Positions 40,853 through 51,325 of a stretch of 64,000 nt of DNA are shown here, one piece after another. The translations under genes were made by a program, and so were the position numbers. Source of the DNA: Synechococcus sp. AG-679-B05 (GTDB lineage Bacteria; Cyanobacteriota; Cyanobacteriia; PCC-6307; Cyanobiaceae); NCBI GenBank assembly GCA_003210795.1, contig QCUJ01000001.1, forward strand, positions 1 to 64,000, written 5' to 3'. The notes under the pieces are model-generated. The model did no database searches, was not told the DNA's origin, and worked only from the letters and a program-made list of their open reading frames with translations. Every line of letters starts with the position of its first letter. The first letter of the stretch is position 1.

Positions 40853-40939
40853 GGAGAGCTGGCCGAGTGGTCGAAGGCGCAGCACTGGAAATGCTGTATA
40901 GGGGCAACTCTATCGAGGGTTCGAATCCCTCGCTCTCCG
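40853..40939 (+). tRNA. tRNA-Ser (anticodon GGA)
   Basis: GGAGAGC acceptor pairs with GCTCTCC; anticodon stem CAGCA/TGCTG with loop CTGGAAA; long variable arm; T-arm GGGTTCGAATCCC. Confidence 0.95.
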
Positions 40940-40944
40940 CTTCT

Positions 40945-40971
40945 CCGATCCTTAGGGATCGGATTTTTTTT
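40945..40971 (+). terminator. intrinsic terminator after tRNA-Ser
   Basis: ccgatcc ttag ggatcgg attttttttt. Confidence 0.9.
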
Positions 40972-41057
40972 GTCGATTTTCAATTTGTGGTGGCTTGAAA
41001 TAATGTGCGATTAGATGTTTTCGCGTTGACAGTTGATCTGATTCATTCAGACCCGGT

Positions 41058-41879
41058 TCAACCGAATCGACCAGAAACATAATCTTGCGTCACTTGTTGC
41101 TGCGGGGAATTGAAGATCTTTTCAGTCTCATTAAATTCGACTAGGTAACCCACTTTTCCGGTTCCCCCTTCCACTGACTCAGCATTGAAAAAGGCGGTCA
41201 TATCACTTACTCTGACTGCCTGCTGCATGTTGTGAGTAACGATCACAATCGTGAAGCTTTTTTTGAGTTCGTGCATCGTTTCCTCGATCTTCAGAGTCGA
41301 GATCGGATCGAGAGCAGAACATGGTTCATCCATTAGAATGACTTCCGGCTGGATGGCAATCGTTCTTGCAATGCAGAGGCGCTGCTGTTGACCACCGGAT
41401 AGGGAATATCCACTTTCGTTCAGTTTGTCTTTGCACTCGTCCCATACAGCTGCCTGGCGAAGAGATCGCTCCACCAATTCATTCATCTCTCCGGTGTAGC
41501 CATTGATCCTGGCGCCGAACGCGATGTTTTCATAAATACTTTTAGGGAATGGATTGGGTTGTTGAAACACCATTCCGATGCGACGACGGACTTCTACGGG
41601 ATCAACATTGGGTCCGTAGAGATCAACCCCATCAAACAAGACGCGACCTTTGAGCGAGCAGCCTTCAATTAAGTCGTTCATCCGGTTCAGCGCACGCAAA
41701 ACCGTTGACTTGCCACAGCCTGATGGTCCGATGAAAGCCGTTACTTTCCCTTTTGGAATATCGCAGAACACGTTCTTGACGGCTTCGTTGGATCCATAGC
41801 TGATGGTCGCGTTCTGCAGCGAAAGGACGGGCTCGCTGGACAGCTCGATCTCCTCGGTTTGGCTGGTGGAAAGATTCAT
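41058..41879 (-). CDS. pstB: phosphate ABC transporter ATP-binding protein
   Basis: [61 protein letters not shown]. Confidence 0.97.
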   Translation of the reverse strand: MNLSTSQTEEIELSSEPVLSLQNATISYGSNEAVKNVFCDIPKGKVTAFIGPSGCGKSTVLRALNRMNDLIEGCSLKGRVLFDGVDLYGPNVDPVEVRRRIGMVFQQPNPFPKSIYENIAFGARINGYTGEMNELVERSLRQAAVWDECKDKLNESGYSLSGGQQQRLCIARTIAIQPEVILMDEPCSALDPISTLKIEETMHELKKSFTIVIVTHNMQQAVRVSDMTAFFNAESVEGGTGKVGYLVEFNETEKIFNSPQQQVTQDYVSGRFG

Positions 41880-41937
41880 GGCTGAGAACAGTTACTGGTG
41901 AGGAGATTGCAAGCTGAATGGTGTTGATGACCGTTGA

Positions 41938-42855
41938 TCATCTTGATGCGAATCGGCCCAGCCAGCGGGACAATAAATTGAGGAATAGAATCATTGCCAC
42001 GAGTACAAAGGATGCTGACCATGCGAGCTGGTTGTGAAATTCATAGGGCATGATCGCGAAGTTGTAAATAAGAACCGACAGGGATGCAATTGGTGCAAGT
42101 AATCCATCCCCACTGACCAAGTCCGACCAATAGGGAGAAAATAAAGCTGTAAAAATAAGCGGTGCAGTCTCTCCAGCAGCCCTTGCGATGGAGAGCACCA
42201 CGCCGGTTGCAATGGGTGTAAAAGCTGTCGGCAATGTAATCCGCGCGATCATCACAAAACGGGATGCACCAATTCCCAGTGCAGCGCGGCGTAGATCATC
42301 GGTTACAAGCTTGAGCCCTTCGTCGGTGGTTTTGATCACGGTTGGCAACATCAAGATCGCCAGAGCCATTCCTCCTGCCAGGGCGCTGTATGCATTTCCG
42401 AAGAGCACCCTGCTCGTCACGATTGTGCCGTAAATGAATACACCCGCGATGATTGATGGCACTCCCGATAACACGTTGGTGCCAAAGCGTATGAACTGTG
42501 CGAACCACCCACTGCGTGAATATTCAGCTAGAAAAATTCCACCACCCACGCCAACCGGGATTGCAATCAATGCGGCGACGAGGGTCACAACCAGTGTGCC
42601 GACAATCGCATTGGCAATCCCACCACCCTCCAAACCAGGCGGTGGGGGAAGTTCGGTCAATAAGTTGAGGCCGAGGGTGCTGCCCCCCTTGATCAATACA
42701 TAACCAAGAACAAGGACCAGCGGCAGAACAGCAATGCCTGAAAAGAGGGCGGCAACAACCGTGAGGAAACGACTGCCGATATTGCGTGCCGCCCTTGGTT
42801 GGTAGGAGAGATCTGGCAGCCCGTCCGTTGTGCGTCGAGAGGATGTGAAGGACAT
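41938..42855 (-). CDS. pstA: phosphate ABC transporter permease PstA
   Basis: GGIANAIVGTLVVTLVAALIAIPVGVGGGIFLAEY...ARAAGETAPLIFTALFS. Confidence 0.96.
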   Translation of the reverse strand: MSFTSSRRTTDGLPDLSYQPRAARNIGSRFLTVVAALFSGIAVLPLVLVLGYVLIKGGSTLGLNLLTELPPPPGLEGGGIANAIVGTLVVTLVAALIAIPVGVGGGIFLAEYSRSGWFAQFIRFGTNVLSGVPSIIAGVFIYGTIVTSRVLFGNAYSALAGGMALAILMLPTVIKTTDEGLKLVTDDLRRAALGIGASRFVMIARITLPTAFTPIATGVVLSIARAAGETAPLIFTALFSPYWSDLVSGDGLLAPIASLSVLIYNFAIMPYEFHNQLAWSASFVLVAMILFLNLLSRWLGRFASR

Positions 42856-42856
42856 A

Positions 42857-43807
42857 TCAGTACTTAAGGCTGAGACGTTTCACCAACCACCGAGCCATCA
42901 CATTGACCCCAAGGGTCAGAACAATCAACACGAATGCTGCATACATGAGCGATGACACCTGTGACCCATCCGCCTCGCCGAACTGATTGGCAAGCATTGC
43001 GGCAATGGTGTTGCCGGGAGCCAGCAGTGAAAAGCTGAAATTGTTGGAATTGCCGATGATCATCGTGACGGCCATGGTTTCGCCCATGGCTCGACCGAGG
43101 GCAAGCATCACACCGCCCACGATGCCTGAGACCGCTGCCGGAAGAATCACGTTGATGATGGCCCCCCAACGGGTGGTTCCCACGCCATACGCGGCCTGGC
43201 GCAGTTTCCCTGGAACCTGATTGAGGGAGTCTCTGGAAATGGCAGTGATGATCGGAAGGATCATCACGACCAGAATCAAAACCGCAGGGATCGTTCCGGG
43301 TCCCATCGGTGGGGTGCTGAACATCGGCAACCAATGGAAAGCCGTGTGCAGGAACTCGAGAGCTGGCCTAATGAAAGGCTCCATCACAAAGATGGCCCAC
43401 AGTCCCAGCACCACTGAGGGGATCGCTGCAAGCAGCTCAACCATCAGACCGAGCAGATTGCGGATGCTTTTGGGAATGATGTTTTCGGTGATGAAAATGG
43501 CCGTTCCCACCCCCAGCGGCACCGCGATGATGAGAGACAGCAGTGAGGTGAGCAACGTGCCGTAAATGGCAGCGCCGGCACCGTATTCATCATCAACAGG
43601 ATTCCAGTTGGAAGTCACCAGAAACTCCAACCCGTAACGACCCATTGCTTCCAGACTGCCCTGGAAGACAACGATCAAAATTGCAAAAAGAACAACTGCG
43701 ACGACAGAAGCCAGGGCAATAGTGATGTTTTTGAAACCAAGGTCGACCAACTTTTCTGCAAAAGGTCGGTTTCGAAGTCGATACAGGTGGTCCTGATCCG
43801 GAGCCAT
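42857..43807 (-). CDS. pstC: phosphate ABC transporter permease PstC
   Basis: GAAIYGTLLTSLLSLIIAVPLGVGTAIFITE...ALGRAMGETMAVTMIIGN. Confidence 0.96.
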   Translation of the reverse strand: MAPDQDHLYRLRNRPFAEKLVDLGFKNITIALASVVAVVLFAILIVVFQGSLEAMGRYGLEFLVTSNWNPVDDEYGAGAAIYGTLLTSLLSLIIAVPLGVGTAIFITENIIPKSIRNLLGLMVELLAAIPSVVLGLWAIFVMEPFIRPALEFLHTAFHWLPMFSTPPMGPGTIPAVLILVVMILPIITAISRDSLNQVPGKLRQAAYGVGTTRWGAIINVILPAAVSGIVGGVMLALGRAMGETMAVTMIIGNSNNFSFSLLAPGNTIAAMLANQFGEADGSQVSSLMYAAFVLIVLTLGVNVMARWLVKRLSLKY

Positions 43808-43855
43808 TCCCGCGATGTCATGACCCCTTCAAGTTATCGACTTATGTGCCCCATC

Positions 43856-43874
43856 TCACTAAGGCTGGTTTAAG
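43856..43874 (-). promoter_or_regulatory. candidate Pho box (two 8-mers, 3-nt spacer) upstream of pstC
   Basis: Minus strand CTTAAACC-AGC-CTTAGTGA, about 50 nt upstream of the pstC start; similar to the cyanobacterial PyTTAAPyPy repeat pattern. Confidence 0.4.
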
Positions 43875-43951
43875 GCCGTAATCCACTTTGAGTGCACTGG
43901 TCTGGTCGCTCTGGAACCGGCCGTTAACTTGGATGTTCAAAGGCTGTCGGT

Positions 43952-45940
43952 ATGGGCCGGATCGTTGGAATCGACCTGGGAACGACCAACTCGGTTGTGG
44001 CAGTCCTCGAGGCTGGCCGTCCCCATGTGATTGCCAATGCTGAAGGCGGCCGCACAACACCTTCAGTGGTGGGGTACAGCAAGGATCAGGAGCTCGTTGT
44101 TGGTCAGCTCGCCCGACGCCAGCTCGTGCTCAGCCCACGCAACACGTTCTCTAATCTCAAACGCTTTGTTGGACGGGACTGGGATGAACTCGAAGACAGC
44201 AGCCTGTCGGTTCCATACACCGTTCGTGCCAACGATCGCGGCCAGGTCCGGGTGCCCTGCCCGGTCACGGAACGGGAGTATGCACCCGAGGAACTTGTGG
44301 CCAGCATCATCCGCAAACTGGTCGATGACGCGAGCACTTATTTGGGTGAACCTGTCGAAGCGGCGGTGGTCACCGTTCCTGCGTACTTCAATGACGCTCA
44401 ACGACAGGCCACCAGGGATGCAGGCCGTCTCGCCGGTATTTCAGTTGAGCGGATCCTCAATGAACCCACAGCAGCGGCCCTTGCCTACGGCTTCGATAGA
44501 AGTGCGGTACGTAGAGCGTTGGTGTTTGACCTCGGTGGTGGCACCTTCGATGTCTCTCTGCTGCGAATTGCCAACGGCGTTTTCGATGTAAAAGCCACCA
44601 ACGGTGACACCCAGCTGGGGGGAAATGATTTTGATCAACGCATCGTTGATTGGCTTGCTGATGCTTTTGAAAAAGAGCATGGCGTGGACCTTCGGCGTGA
44701 TCGTCAGGCCCTTCAGCGCCTAACCGAAGCGGCTGAGAAGGCGAAGCAGGAGTTGTCGGGCGTGATGAGCACACCCATCTCACTGCCGTTCATCGCTACC
44801 GGAGACAACGGGCCGCTTCATGTTGAAACCAGCCTGGATCGCAGCACGTTTGAAGGCCTCTGCCCGGATTTGCTCGATCGTCTGCTCACTCCAGTTCAGG
44901 CGGCACTGCGGGACTCAGGCTGGGCCGCTGATGACATCGATGATGTCGTTCTTGTGGGCGGAGCAACACGCATGCCGATGGTGCAGCAGCTGGTGCGAAC
45001 GCTGGTTCCGCTGGATCCCTGTCAATCGGTCAATCCTGATGAGGTGGTGGCGATTGGTGCCGCGGTCCAGGCAGGGATTCTCACGGGCGAACTTCGGGAT
45101 CTGCTTCTGAATGACGTCACACCTCTTTCCCTGGGTCTGGAGACTGTCGGTGGGTTGATGAAGGTTTTGATTCCCAGGAACACTCCCATCCCTGTGCGTC
45201 AGTCGGATGTTTTCAGCACCTCAGAGACCAATCAGTCCTCCGTTGAAATTCACGTGTGGCAAGGGGAACGTCAGATGGCGGCTGACAACAAATCCCTGGG
45301 ACGGTTCCGCCTTTCCGGGATTCCTCCCGCCCCGCGCGGCGTTCCTCAAGTGCAGGTGGCCTTTGATATCGATGCCAACGGCCTACTGCAGGTCAGTGCG
45401 ACGGACCGCACCACGGGCCGTAAGCAATCGGTATCCATTCAGGGCGGATCCAATCTCAATGAAGATGAGGTGACAGCTCTGCTGGCTGAGGCGAAAGCGC
45501 GGGCCGATGAAGACCGCCGCAAACGCAACCAGATCGAACGCAGCAACCGCGCTCAGACGCTGGTCGCTCAGGCGGAACGGCGTTTACGCGATGCAGCCCT
45601 CGAGTTGGGTCCCTATGGAGCGGAGAGGCAACAGCGTGCGGTGGAAATGGCGATGCGCGATGTGCAGGACTGTCTCGCCCAGGACGACCTGCAGGAACTC
45701 GATCTCTGTGTAAGCGGACTGGAAGAAGCTCTCTTTGGTCTGAACCGTCGTTTGTCGGCGGAGCGACAGGTGGATGGCAATCCCCTACAGGGAATTCGCA
45801 GCACCCTCGGATCCCTCAAGGACGAGCTGTTTGCTGACGACTGGGAGGATGACCCGTGGGCTGCCCCCAGTCGCGGCCCCCGCGATCGGGGCATGGGTCG
45901 ACGGGATTCCGATCCCTGGGACGATGACTTCTACCGCTGA
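43952..45940 (+). CDS. dnaK: molecular chaperone DnaK (Hsp70)
   Basis: GIDLGTTNSVVAVLE, NEPTAAALAYGF, VFDLGGGTFDVSLL, VVLVGGATRMPMVQ. Confidence 0.96.
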   Translation: MGRIVGIDLGTTNSVVAVLEAGRPHVIANAEGGRTTPSVVGYSKDQELVVGQLARRQLVLSPRNTFSNLKRFVGRDWDELEDSSLSVPYTVRANDRGQVRVPCPVTEREYAPEELVASIIRKLVDDASTYLGEPVEAAVVTVPAYFNDAQRQATRDAGRLAGISVERILNEPTAAALAYGFDRSAVRRALVFDLGGGTFDVSLLRIANGVFDVKATNGDTQLGGNDFDQRIVDWLADAFEKEHGVDLRRDRQALQRLTEAAEKAKQELSGVMSTPISLPFIATGDNGPLHVETSLDRSTFEGLCPDLLDRLLTPVQAALRDSGWAADDIDDVVLVGGATRMPMVQQLVRTLVPLDPCQSVNPDEVVAIGAAVQAGILTGELRDLLLNDVTPLSLGLETVGGLMKVLIPRNTPIPVRQSDVFSTSETNQSSVEIHVWQGERQMAADNKSLGRFRLSGIPPAPRGVPQVQVAFDIDANGLLQVSATDRTTGRKQSVSIQGGSNLNEDEVTALLAEAKARADEDRRKRNQIERSNRAQTLVAQAERRLRDAALELGPYGAERQQRAVEMAMRDVQDCLAQDDLQELDLCVSGLEEALFGLNRRLSAERQVDGNPLQGIRSTLGSLKDELFADDWEDDPWAAPSRGPRDRGMGRRDSDPWDDDFYR

Positions 45941-46823
45941 TCCTGATTACTGGTCGCTTCTGGGGCTTCGGGCTGACGCCGGCGCCGACCAGTTGAAGCG
46001 GGCGTTCAGGCGTGAGGCACGGCGCTGGCATCCCGATCTCAACGGCAATGACCCTGTCGCCGAGGAACGCTTCAAGCTCGTTAATGAGGCCTATGCCGTT
46101 CTGAGTGATCCGAGACGTCGCCGCGCCTGGGAGCAGGGTGTTGATGGTGCTGGCTCCGTGGTTGCAGACCCTTTTTCCACGGGATTTCCGACATTTGACG
46201 AGTATCTCGATGCTGTTCTTGGTCTGCCGGTGGATCCCAAGCCGTGGCCCCAGGACCCGCCCGACCGGACGGTGGAACCTCCCGTAGCCTCTCCGCCGCC
46301 TCCTCCTCCGGTGCGCGCTGATGAGGATGTCGAATCAGTGGTTGATCTAACTCCCGAGCAGGCTCTTCATGGCACCACGGTGGAACTGAGCCTTGCCGAT
46401 GGAACGGTGATCGAGCTTCAGACCCCTCCTCAGGCTGGTGATGGATGGCGTTTACGACTGGAAGGTGTTGCGGCAGGGGGGCGCGACCATTTTCTCCATC
46501 TGCGGGTGGTGACGCCGGAGGGTCTCCGTATTGATGGTCTGAGAGTTCACTACCGCCTCGAGCTGTTTCCACCGGATGCGGCACTTGGGTGTGCGGTCGA
46601 TGTTCCAACGTTGGATGGAACGGTCACGCTTCAGGTTCCACCGGGCTCGTCCAGTGGACGCCTGCTGCGTCTCCGCGGTCGTGGACTTCAGGATGAGACC
46701 GATGAACGCTGCGGCGATCAACTGGTTGAGATCGTTGTGGTGATCCCAGCCGATCTCGGTGATGCTGAATTTGCGTTGTACAGGCGACTGCAGGAGCTTG
46801 CCGCCGAAGCCGATCAGCTTTGA
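45924..46823 (+). CDS. dnaJ: DnaJ-type co-chaperone
   Basis: J-domain DYWSLLGLRADAGADQLKRAFRREARRWHPDLNG and C-terminal DnaJ_C domain; overlaps dnaK 3' end by 17 nt. Confidence 0.9.
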   Translation: MTSTADPDYWSLLGLRADAGADQLKRAFRREARRWHPDLNGNDPVAEERFKLVNEAYAVLSDPRRRRAWEQGVDGAGSVVADPFSTGFPTFDEYLDAVLGLPVDPKPWPQDPPDRTVEPPVASPPPPPPVRADEDVESVVDLTPEQALHGTTVELSLADGTVIELQTPPQAGDGWRLRLEGVAAGGRDHFLHLRVVTPEGLRIDGLRVHYRLELFPPDAALGCAVDVPTLDGTVTLQVPPGSSSGRLLRLRGRGLQDETDERCGDQLVEIVVVIPADLGDAEFALYRRLQELAAEADQL

Positions 46824-46866
46824 ATTGAATCGATGAGAGACTCCGGATTGTTCCGGACCACTGCCG

Positions 46867-47292
46867 ATGCGCGTCAACGTGTTGCTGTTCGATGCCGGTA
46901 CCGACAGCGAAGGCATCCATTCCCTGGAGATCTCCGGACGAACTGTGGTGCTGTTGTTCGAGAACAGTGAAGACGCTGAGCGTTATGCAGGGCTTCTCGA
47001 AGCTCAGGATTTTCCCGTGCCCACGGTGGAATCACTTGAAAAAGAAGATGTGGAGTTTTTCTGTCGTGAAGCCGGTTATGAGGCTCGTTTCATCGAATCC
47101 GGTTTCGTTCCCGAATCCGATGAAGAGCGCATGTTCATGGCTCCTCCAGAGGCCAATCGTGATGTGAGCAACTGGAAGGACTCTGAGGATGAGACCACAG
47201 AGTCGACGGAGGTCTCCGATTCTTCTCCGCCTGAACCAGGGGATAACCCGGAACTCGATGCACTCCGGCAACGACTGGAGGGGCTGCTCTGA
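46867..47292 (+). CDS. DUF3110 protein
   Basis: MRVNVLLFDAGTDSEGIHSLEISGRTVVLLFENSEDAERYAGLLEAQDFPVPTVESL. Confidence 0.8.
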   Translation: MRVNVLLFDAGTDSEGIHSLEISGRTVVLLFENSEDAERYAGLLEAQDFPVPTVESLEKEDVEFFCREAGYEARFIESGFVPESDEERMFMAPPEANRDVSNWKDSEDETTESTEVSDSSPPEPGDNPELDALRQRLEGLL

Positions 47293-47296
47293 ATCC

Positions 47297-48247
47297 ATGG
47301 CTGGTTTCGATCCATCCCTTCAACCCTCGGACTCCCGCGGTCATTTGCTGACCGAGCAGAGCAACGAACGCAGTTCAAAGCTGGATCAGCTCGATACGAC
47401 CGCGCTGGTCAACCTTTTTGTGGAGGAGGACCGACGGCCTCAGGAGGCCGTTTCCGCTGCATCCCACGTTCTTGCCAACGCAGTGGACGGCATTGTCGAC
47501 CGTCTTCGCAGAGGCGGGAGGCTGTTTTATCTCGGGGCCGGCACCTCGGGTCGACTGGGTGTTCTCGATGCTGCGGAATGCCCCCCGACCTTCTGCAGCG
47601 ATCCGCAGCTGGTGCAGGGCGTGCTGGCGGGTGGCGCCCCCGCTCTGTTGCGCAGCTCGGAAGGCCTTGAGGATCTGGAGGACGCCGGTCGGGCGGATCT
47701 GGAGGAACGTGGTTTCTGCTCCGATGATTGCTTGGTTGGGATCGCCGCCGGTGGTACGACGCCCTACGTCCGCGGCGGACTTCGTTATGCCCAGACTCTC
47801 GGAGCTTTGGCGATTGCCATGGCCTGTGTTCCCGCCGAGCAAGCTCCCCTGCCCTGTGACCTTGACATCCGCCTGTTGACGGGGCCGGAACTTCTGACTG
47901 GGTCGACCCGATTGAAGGCCGGGACCGCCACCAAAATGGCCCTCAACATCCTCTCCACAGGAGTGATGGTGCGTCTCGGGAAGGTGTATGGCAATCGGAT
48001 GGTGGATGTGTCCGCCAGCAACAGCAAATTGGTCGACCGCTCCCTGCGCATCCTTCAGGATCTTGCCGCCGTTGATCGCGGCCATGGATTGCAGCTGTTG
48101 AACGATGCCGAGGGTTCGGTCAAGACCGCTCTGGTGATGGCTGCTGCCGGTCTGTCGGTGGATCAGGCCAAGACCGTTCTTCAGCAGCATGATCAGCAGC
48201 TGCGTCCTGCACTTCAATCCTGTGGTGCCAGTCTTTCTCAGCCCTGA
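47297..48247 (+). CDS. murQ: N-acetylmuramic acid 6-phosphate etherase
   Basis: YLGAGTSGRLGVLDAAECPPTF, KAGTATKMALNILSTGVMVRLGKVYGNRMVDV. Confidence 0.95.
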   Translation: MAGFDPSLQPSDSRGHLLTEQSNERSSKLDQLDTTALVNLFVEEDRRPQEAVSAASHVLANAVDGIVDRLRRGGRLFYLGAGTSGRLGVLDAAECPPTFCSDPQLVQGVLAGGAPALLRSSEGLEDLEDAGRADLEERGFCSDDCLVGIAAGGTTPYVRGGLRYAQTLGALAIAMACVPAEQAPLPCDLDIRLLTGPELLTGSTRLKAGTATKMALNILSTGVMVRLGKVYGNRMVDVSASNSKLVDRSLRILQDLAAVDRGHGLQLLNDAEGSVKTALVMAAAGLSVDQAKTVLQQHDQQLRPALQSCGASLSQP

Positions 48248-49143
48248 TTCGCTGGAGCTGGTCCCCAATAGGGCTGGACAAACAGATCCAGATGTTGGCG
48301 GGTTTCCAGCGGCACCTGGTCCGGGGGTGTGATCAGCGCCTGTGCCAGAGCCCGATGGGCTTCGGAGGCCGGCCGATCCAAACCGATCTGACGCATCAGT
48401 TCATTCAGGATCGGTTCGGTGGCTTTGGCATTGGCCTGCAGATTGCCGATCACCATCTCAACGCTCACCGCCTCATGCTCGCTGTGCCAGCAGTCGAAGT
48501 CGGTGACCATGCTTAGCGAGGCATAGGCCAGTTCCGCCTCACGCGCCAGCCGAGATTCGGTGTGGTTGGTCATCCCGATCACCGAGCATCCCCAACTTCT
48601 GTAAAGCTCGCTCTCCGCTCGGGTGGAGAAGGCAGGTCCCTCCATGCAGAGGTAGGTCCCACCACGGTGGAGCTGATGGCCGCTTGGAATCTCTGCCTCC
48701 GCCGCATTCGCCAGCAGGGAACTCAGTTTTGGGCAGAAGGGATCCGCCAGGCTGACGTGGGCAACACACCCTTCGCCGAAAAATGACTGCGGCCGCTGAT
48801 GGGTGCGATCGATGAACTGCGAAGGAACCACCATGTCCCTCGGTCGCAGATGCTCCTGGAGAGATCCCACGGCCGAGACCGAGATCAGCCAGCGAACTCC
48901 CAGCTTTCGCATGGCCCAGATATTGGCTCGGTAGGGGACCTCACTGGGAAGCAGATGATGATGGCATCCGTGCCGGGCCAGAAAAACGGTTTCAACGCCT
49001 TCCAGCGTTCCGACCCGTAAAGCATCCGATGGGCTGCCGAAGGGTGTTTCGAGCCTGATTTCCTTGGCCTGCTTGAGGCCTGGCATTCCATACAGTCCGC
49101 TGCCGCCAATCACACCGACGCGGGCTTGGGAGAGGTCGGGCAT
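48238..49143 (-). CDS. mtnP: S-methyl-5'-thioadenosine phosphorylase
   Basis: [52 protein letters not shown]. Confidence 0.93.
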   Translation of the reverse strand: MPDLSQARVGVIGGSGLYGMPGLKQAKEIRLETPFGSPSDALRVGTLEGVETVFLARHGCHHHLLPSEVPYRANIWAMRKLGVRWLISVSAVGSLQEHLRPRDMVVPSQFIDRTHQRPQSFFGEGCVAHVSLADPFCPKLSSLLANAAEAEIPSGHQLHRGGTYLCMEGPAFSTRAESELYRSWGCSVIGMTNHTESRLAREAELAYASLSMVTDFDCWHSEHEAVSVEMVIGNLQANAKATEPILNELMRQIGLDRPASEAHRALAQALITPPDQVPLETRQHLDLFVQPYWGPAPANQG

Positions 49144-49183
49144 ACGCGGCGTCTCTTTACACTCCAATTTTGCTCGCGCCACC

Positions 49184-49627
49184 ATGACCAAGGCCCTGAT
49201 GGATACCGAAGCAGGCCTGATCGAGCTCGAGCTGTTCGAGACCGATGCACCCAAGACGGTCGCCAATTTTGTGAAGCTTGCGAAGGATGGCTTCTATGAC
49301 GGTCTTGCCTTTCATCGTGTGATTCCTGGATTCATGGCTCAGGGCGGTTGCCCCAACAGTCGTGAGGGTGCCCGCGGAATGGCTGGCACCGGAGGCCCGG
49401 GCTATGAGATCGATTGTGAGATCAATACCCAGAAGCACCAGGCTGGAACGCTTGCGATGGCTCATGCCGGCCGTAACACCGGCGGATCGCAGTTCTACAT
49501 CTGCTACGAGGCTCAGCCCCACCTCGATGGCGTGCACACCGTTTTCGGGCTCACCGGAAATATGGACGTCGTGCTGAAGCTGACCAATGGTTCCCGCATC
49601 AACAAGGTGACGGTTCAGGAGGGCTGA
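49184..49627 (+). CDS. ppiB: peptidyl-prolyl cis-trans isomerase (cyclophilin type)
   Basis: [43 protein letters not shown]. Confidence 0.95.
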   Translation: MTKALMDTEAGLIELELFETDAPKTVANFVKLAKDGFYDGLAFHRVIPGFMAQGGCPNSREGARGMAGTGGPGYEIDCEINTQKHQAGTLAMAHAGRNTGGSQFYICYEAQPHLDGVHTVFGLTGNMDVVLKLTNGSRINKVTVQEG

Positions 49628-51196
49628 TCAGCTCCGTTTCCAGTGCAGCAGTGAGGGGCCGTTTTCCAATAACCCGTCACTGCTGCTGTTCAGCAGATCT
49701 TTGAGCTGACGTTCGACCCTCTCCAGCGTCTGGGGCGGATGCAGTGCCATGCGTTCGGTCGGCACTCGCATCAATCCGACCCGTTCTGTTGCTGCCATGG
49801 CAGCGATCTTGCGAATCATGCCTGAAGCGTCCCTGGCGTCAGGGGAGAGCTTCCAGACGAACTGAGGCCGATCCCACAGCGCCAGCAGCCGTGGTTCATG
49901 CAGTGCTTCAAGACTGAAACCACTGGCCTGGGCGATGGCTTCAACCTCGATCCGCACGGTGGACCAGTTCTCAGGGCCCACGTTCACTGCGAGTGCCAGA
50001 ACCATGCACGGATTTTCGGACTCAAACAAGTGACCGAGTTTTTCCCGCTTTGTTTCCAGATAACTCGCGTTGTGGGCGCCAGGTTCCATCACCAGAGGGA
50101 CCCGTTCCTCCACGTTCAGTCCATAACCGCCAAGCCCTGCGATTTTGCGCGGGTTATTGGTCAAGAGCCTGAGGCGGTGAATGCCGAGATCCGACAGGAT
50201 TTGTGCGCCAACGCCGTAATTGCGTAGATCGGCAGGAAAGCCAAGCCGTTCATTGGCTTCAACCGTGTCCAGCCCCGCCTCCTGGAGGCTGTAGGCCTTC
50301 ATTTTGTTGATGAGTCCGATCCCGCGGCCCTCCTGGCGCAGGTAAACCACAACGCCTTCCCCCTCTGTTTCGATCTGACGCAGTGCGGCTTCCAGCTGAG
50401 GGCGACAGTCGCAACGCAGGGATCCGAAAGCATCACCGGTGAGGCATTCGGAATGCATCCGCACCAGTACCGGCTCGGTCAACGCATTGGGATCACCTTT
50501 GATGATCGCGAGATGCTCGCTGCCATCAAGCTCGTTCTGGTAGCCCACCATTTTGAACGTGCCGAACTGGCTGGGTAGATCCGCCTGAGCCTTTCGTTTT
50601 ACGAACCGCTCATTGTCCAGCCTGTAGCTGATCAAATCCGCAATGCTGATCAGCTTGAGACTCCAGCGATCGGCGTAGGCCCGCAGTTCCGGCAGGCGGG
50701 CCATGGACCCATCCTGGTTCTGGATTTCGCAAATCACGCCGGAGGGGGTGAGACCCGCCAACTGGGACAGGTCCACGGCTGCCTCGGTGTGACCAGCGCG
50801 TTTCAGAACGCCGCCTGGCTTTGCGCGCAGCGGAAAGATATGCCCAGGTCGACGCAGCTCCGCGGGGCGAGTGGCTGGATTGAGGGCGACCTGAATGGTG
50901 GCGGCACGGTCTTCAGCGGAAATGCCGGTGGTTACTCCGTGTTCAATGCCAGCGTCGATGCTCACCGTGAAGGCGGTTTCGTTGGCATCGGTGTTGCGAT
51001 CGACCATCAACGGAAGATCGAGTTCATCAAGCCGCTGGCCCTCCATCGCCAGACAAATCAATCCACGCGCCTCGGTGGCCATGAAGTTGATGGCTTCAGG
51101 CGTAGCGAACTGGGCAGCGCAGATCAGATCTCCTTCATTTTCCCGTTGCTCGTCATCCACCACAACGATGCAGGCACCATTGCGAATGTCCGCCAA
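49628..51196 (-). CDS. ribBA: bifunctional DHBP synthase / GTP cyclohydrolase II; true start may lie upstream of 51196
   Basis: [79 protein letters not shown]. Confidence 0.96.
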   Translation of the reverse strand: MADIRNGACIVVVDDEQRENEGDLICAAQFATPEAINFMATEARGLICLAMEGQRLDELDLPLMVDRNTDANETAFTVSIDAGIEHGVTTGISAEDRAATIQVALNPATRPAELRRPGHIFPLRAKPGGVLKRAGHTEAAVDLSQLAGLTPSGVICEIQNQDGSMARLPELRAYADRWSLKLISIADLISYRLDNERFVKRKAQADLPSQFGTFKMVGYQNELDGSEHLAIIKGDPNALTEPVLVRMHSECLTGDAFGSLRCDCRPQLEAALRQIETEGEGVVVYLRQEGRGIGLINKMKAYSLQEAGLDTVEANERLGFPADLRNYGVGAQILSDLGIHRLRLLTNNPRKIAGLGGYGLNVEERVPLVMEPGAHNASYLETKREKLGHLFESENPCMVLALAVNVGPENWSTVRIEVEAIAQASGFSLEALHEPRLLALWDRPQFVWKLSPDARDASGMIRKIAAMAATERVGLMRVPTERMALHPPQTLERVERQLKDLLNSSSDGLLENGPSLLHWKRS

Positions 51197-51325
51197 AGCA
51201 TCAGCGATGGAATCGAAGCGGATCGGCTGTTCCGATCGGGGCGCAGCGATGGAGTCCAGAATCTCGATTCTTAATGATTATCTTCATTATTCATGATCGC
51301 CATCTGTACGATCGAACGTTGGTAG

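Noticed and set aside
40739-41014. 91-aa plus ORF across tRNA-Ser
   Set aside because: It runs through a clear tRNA gene and its terminator.
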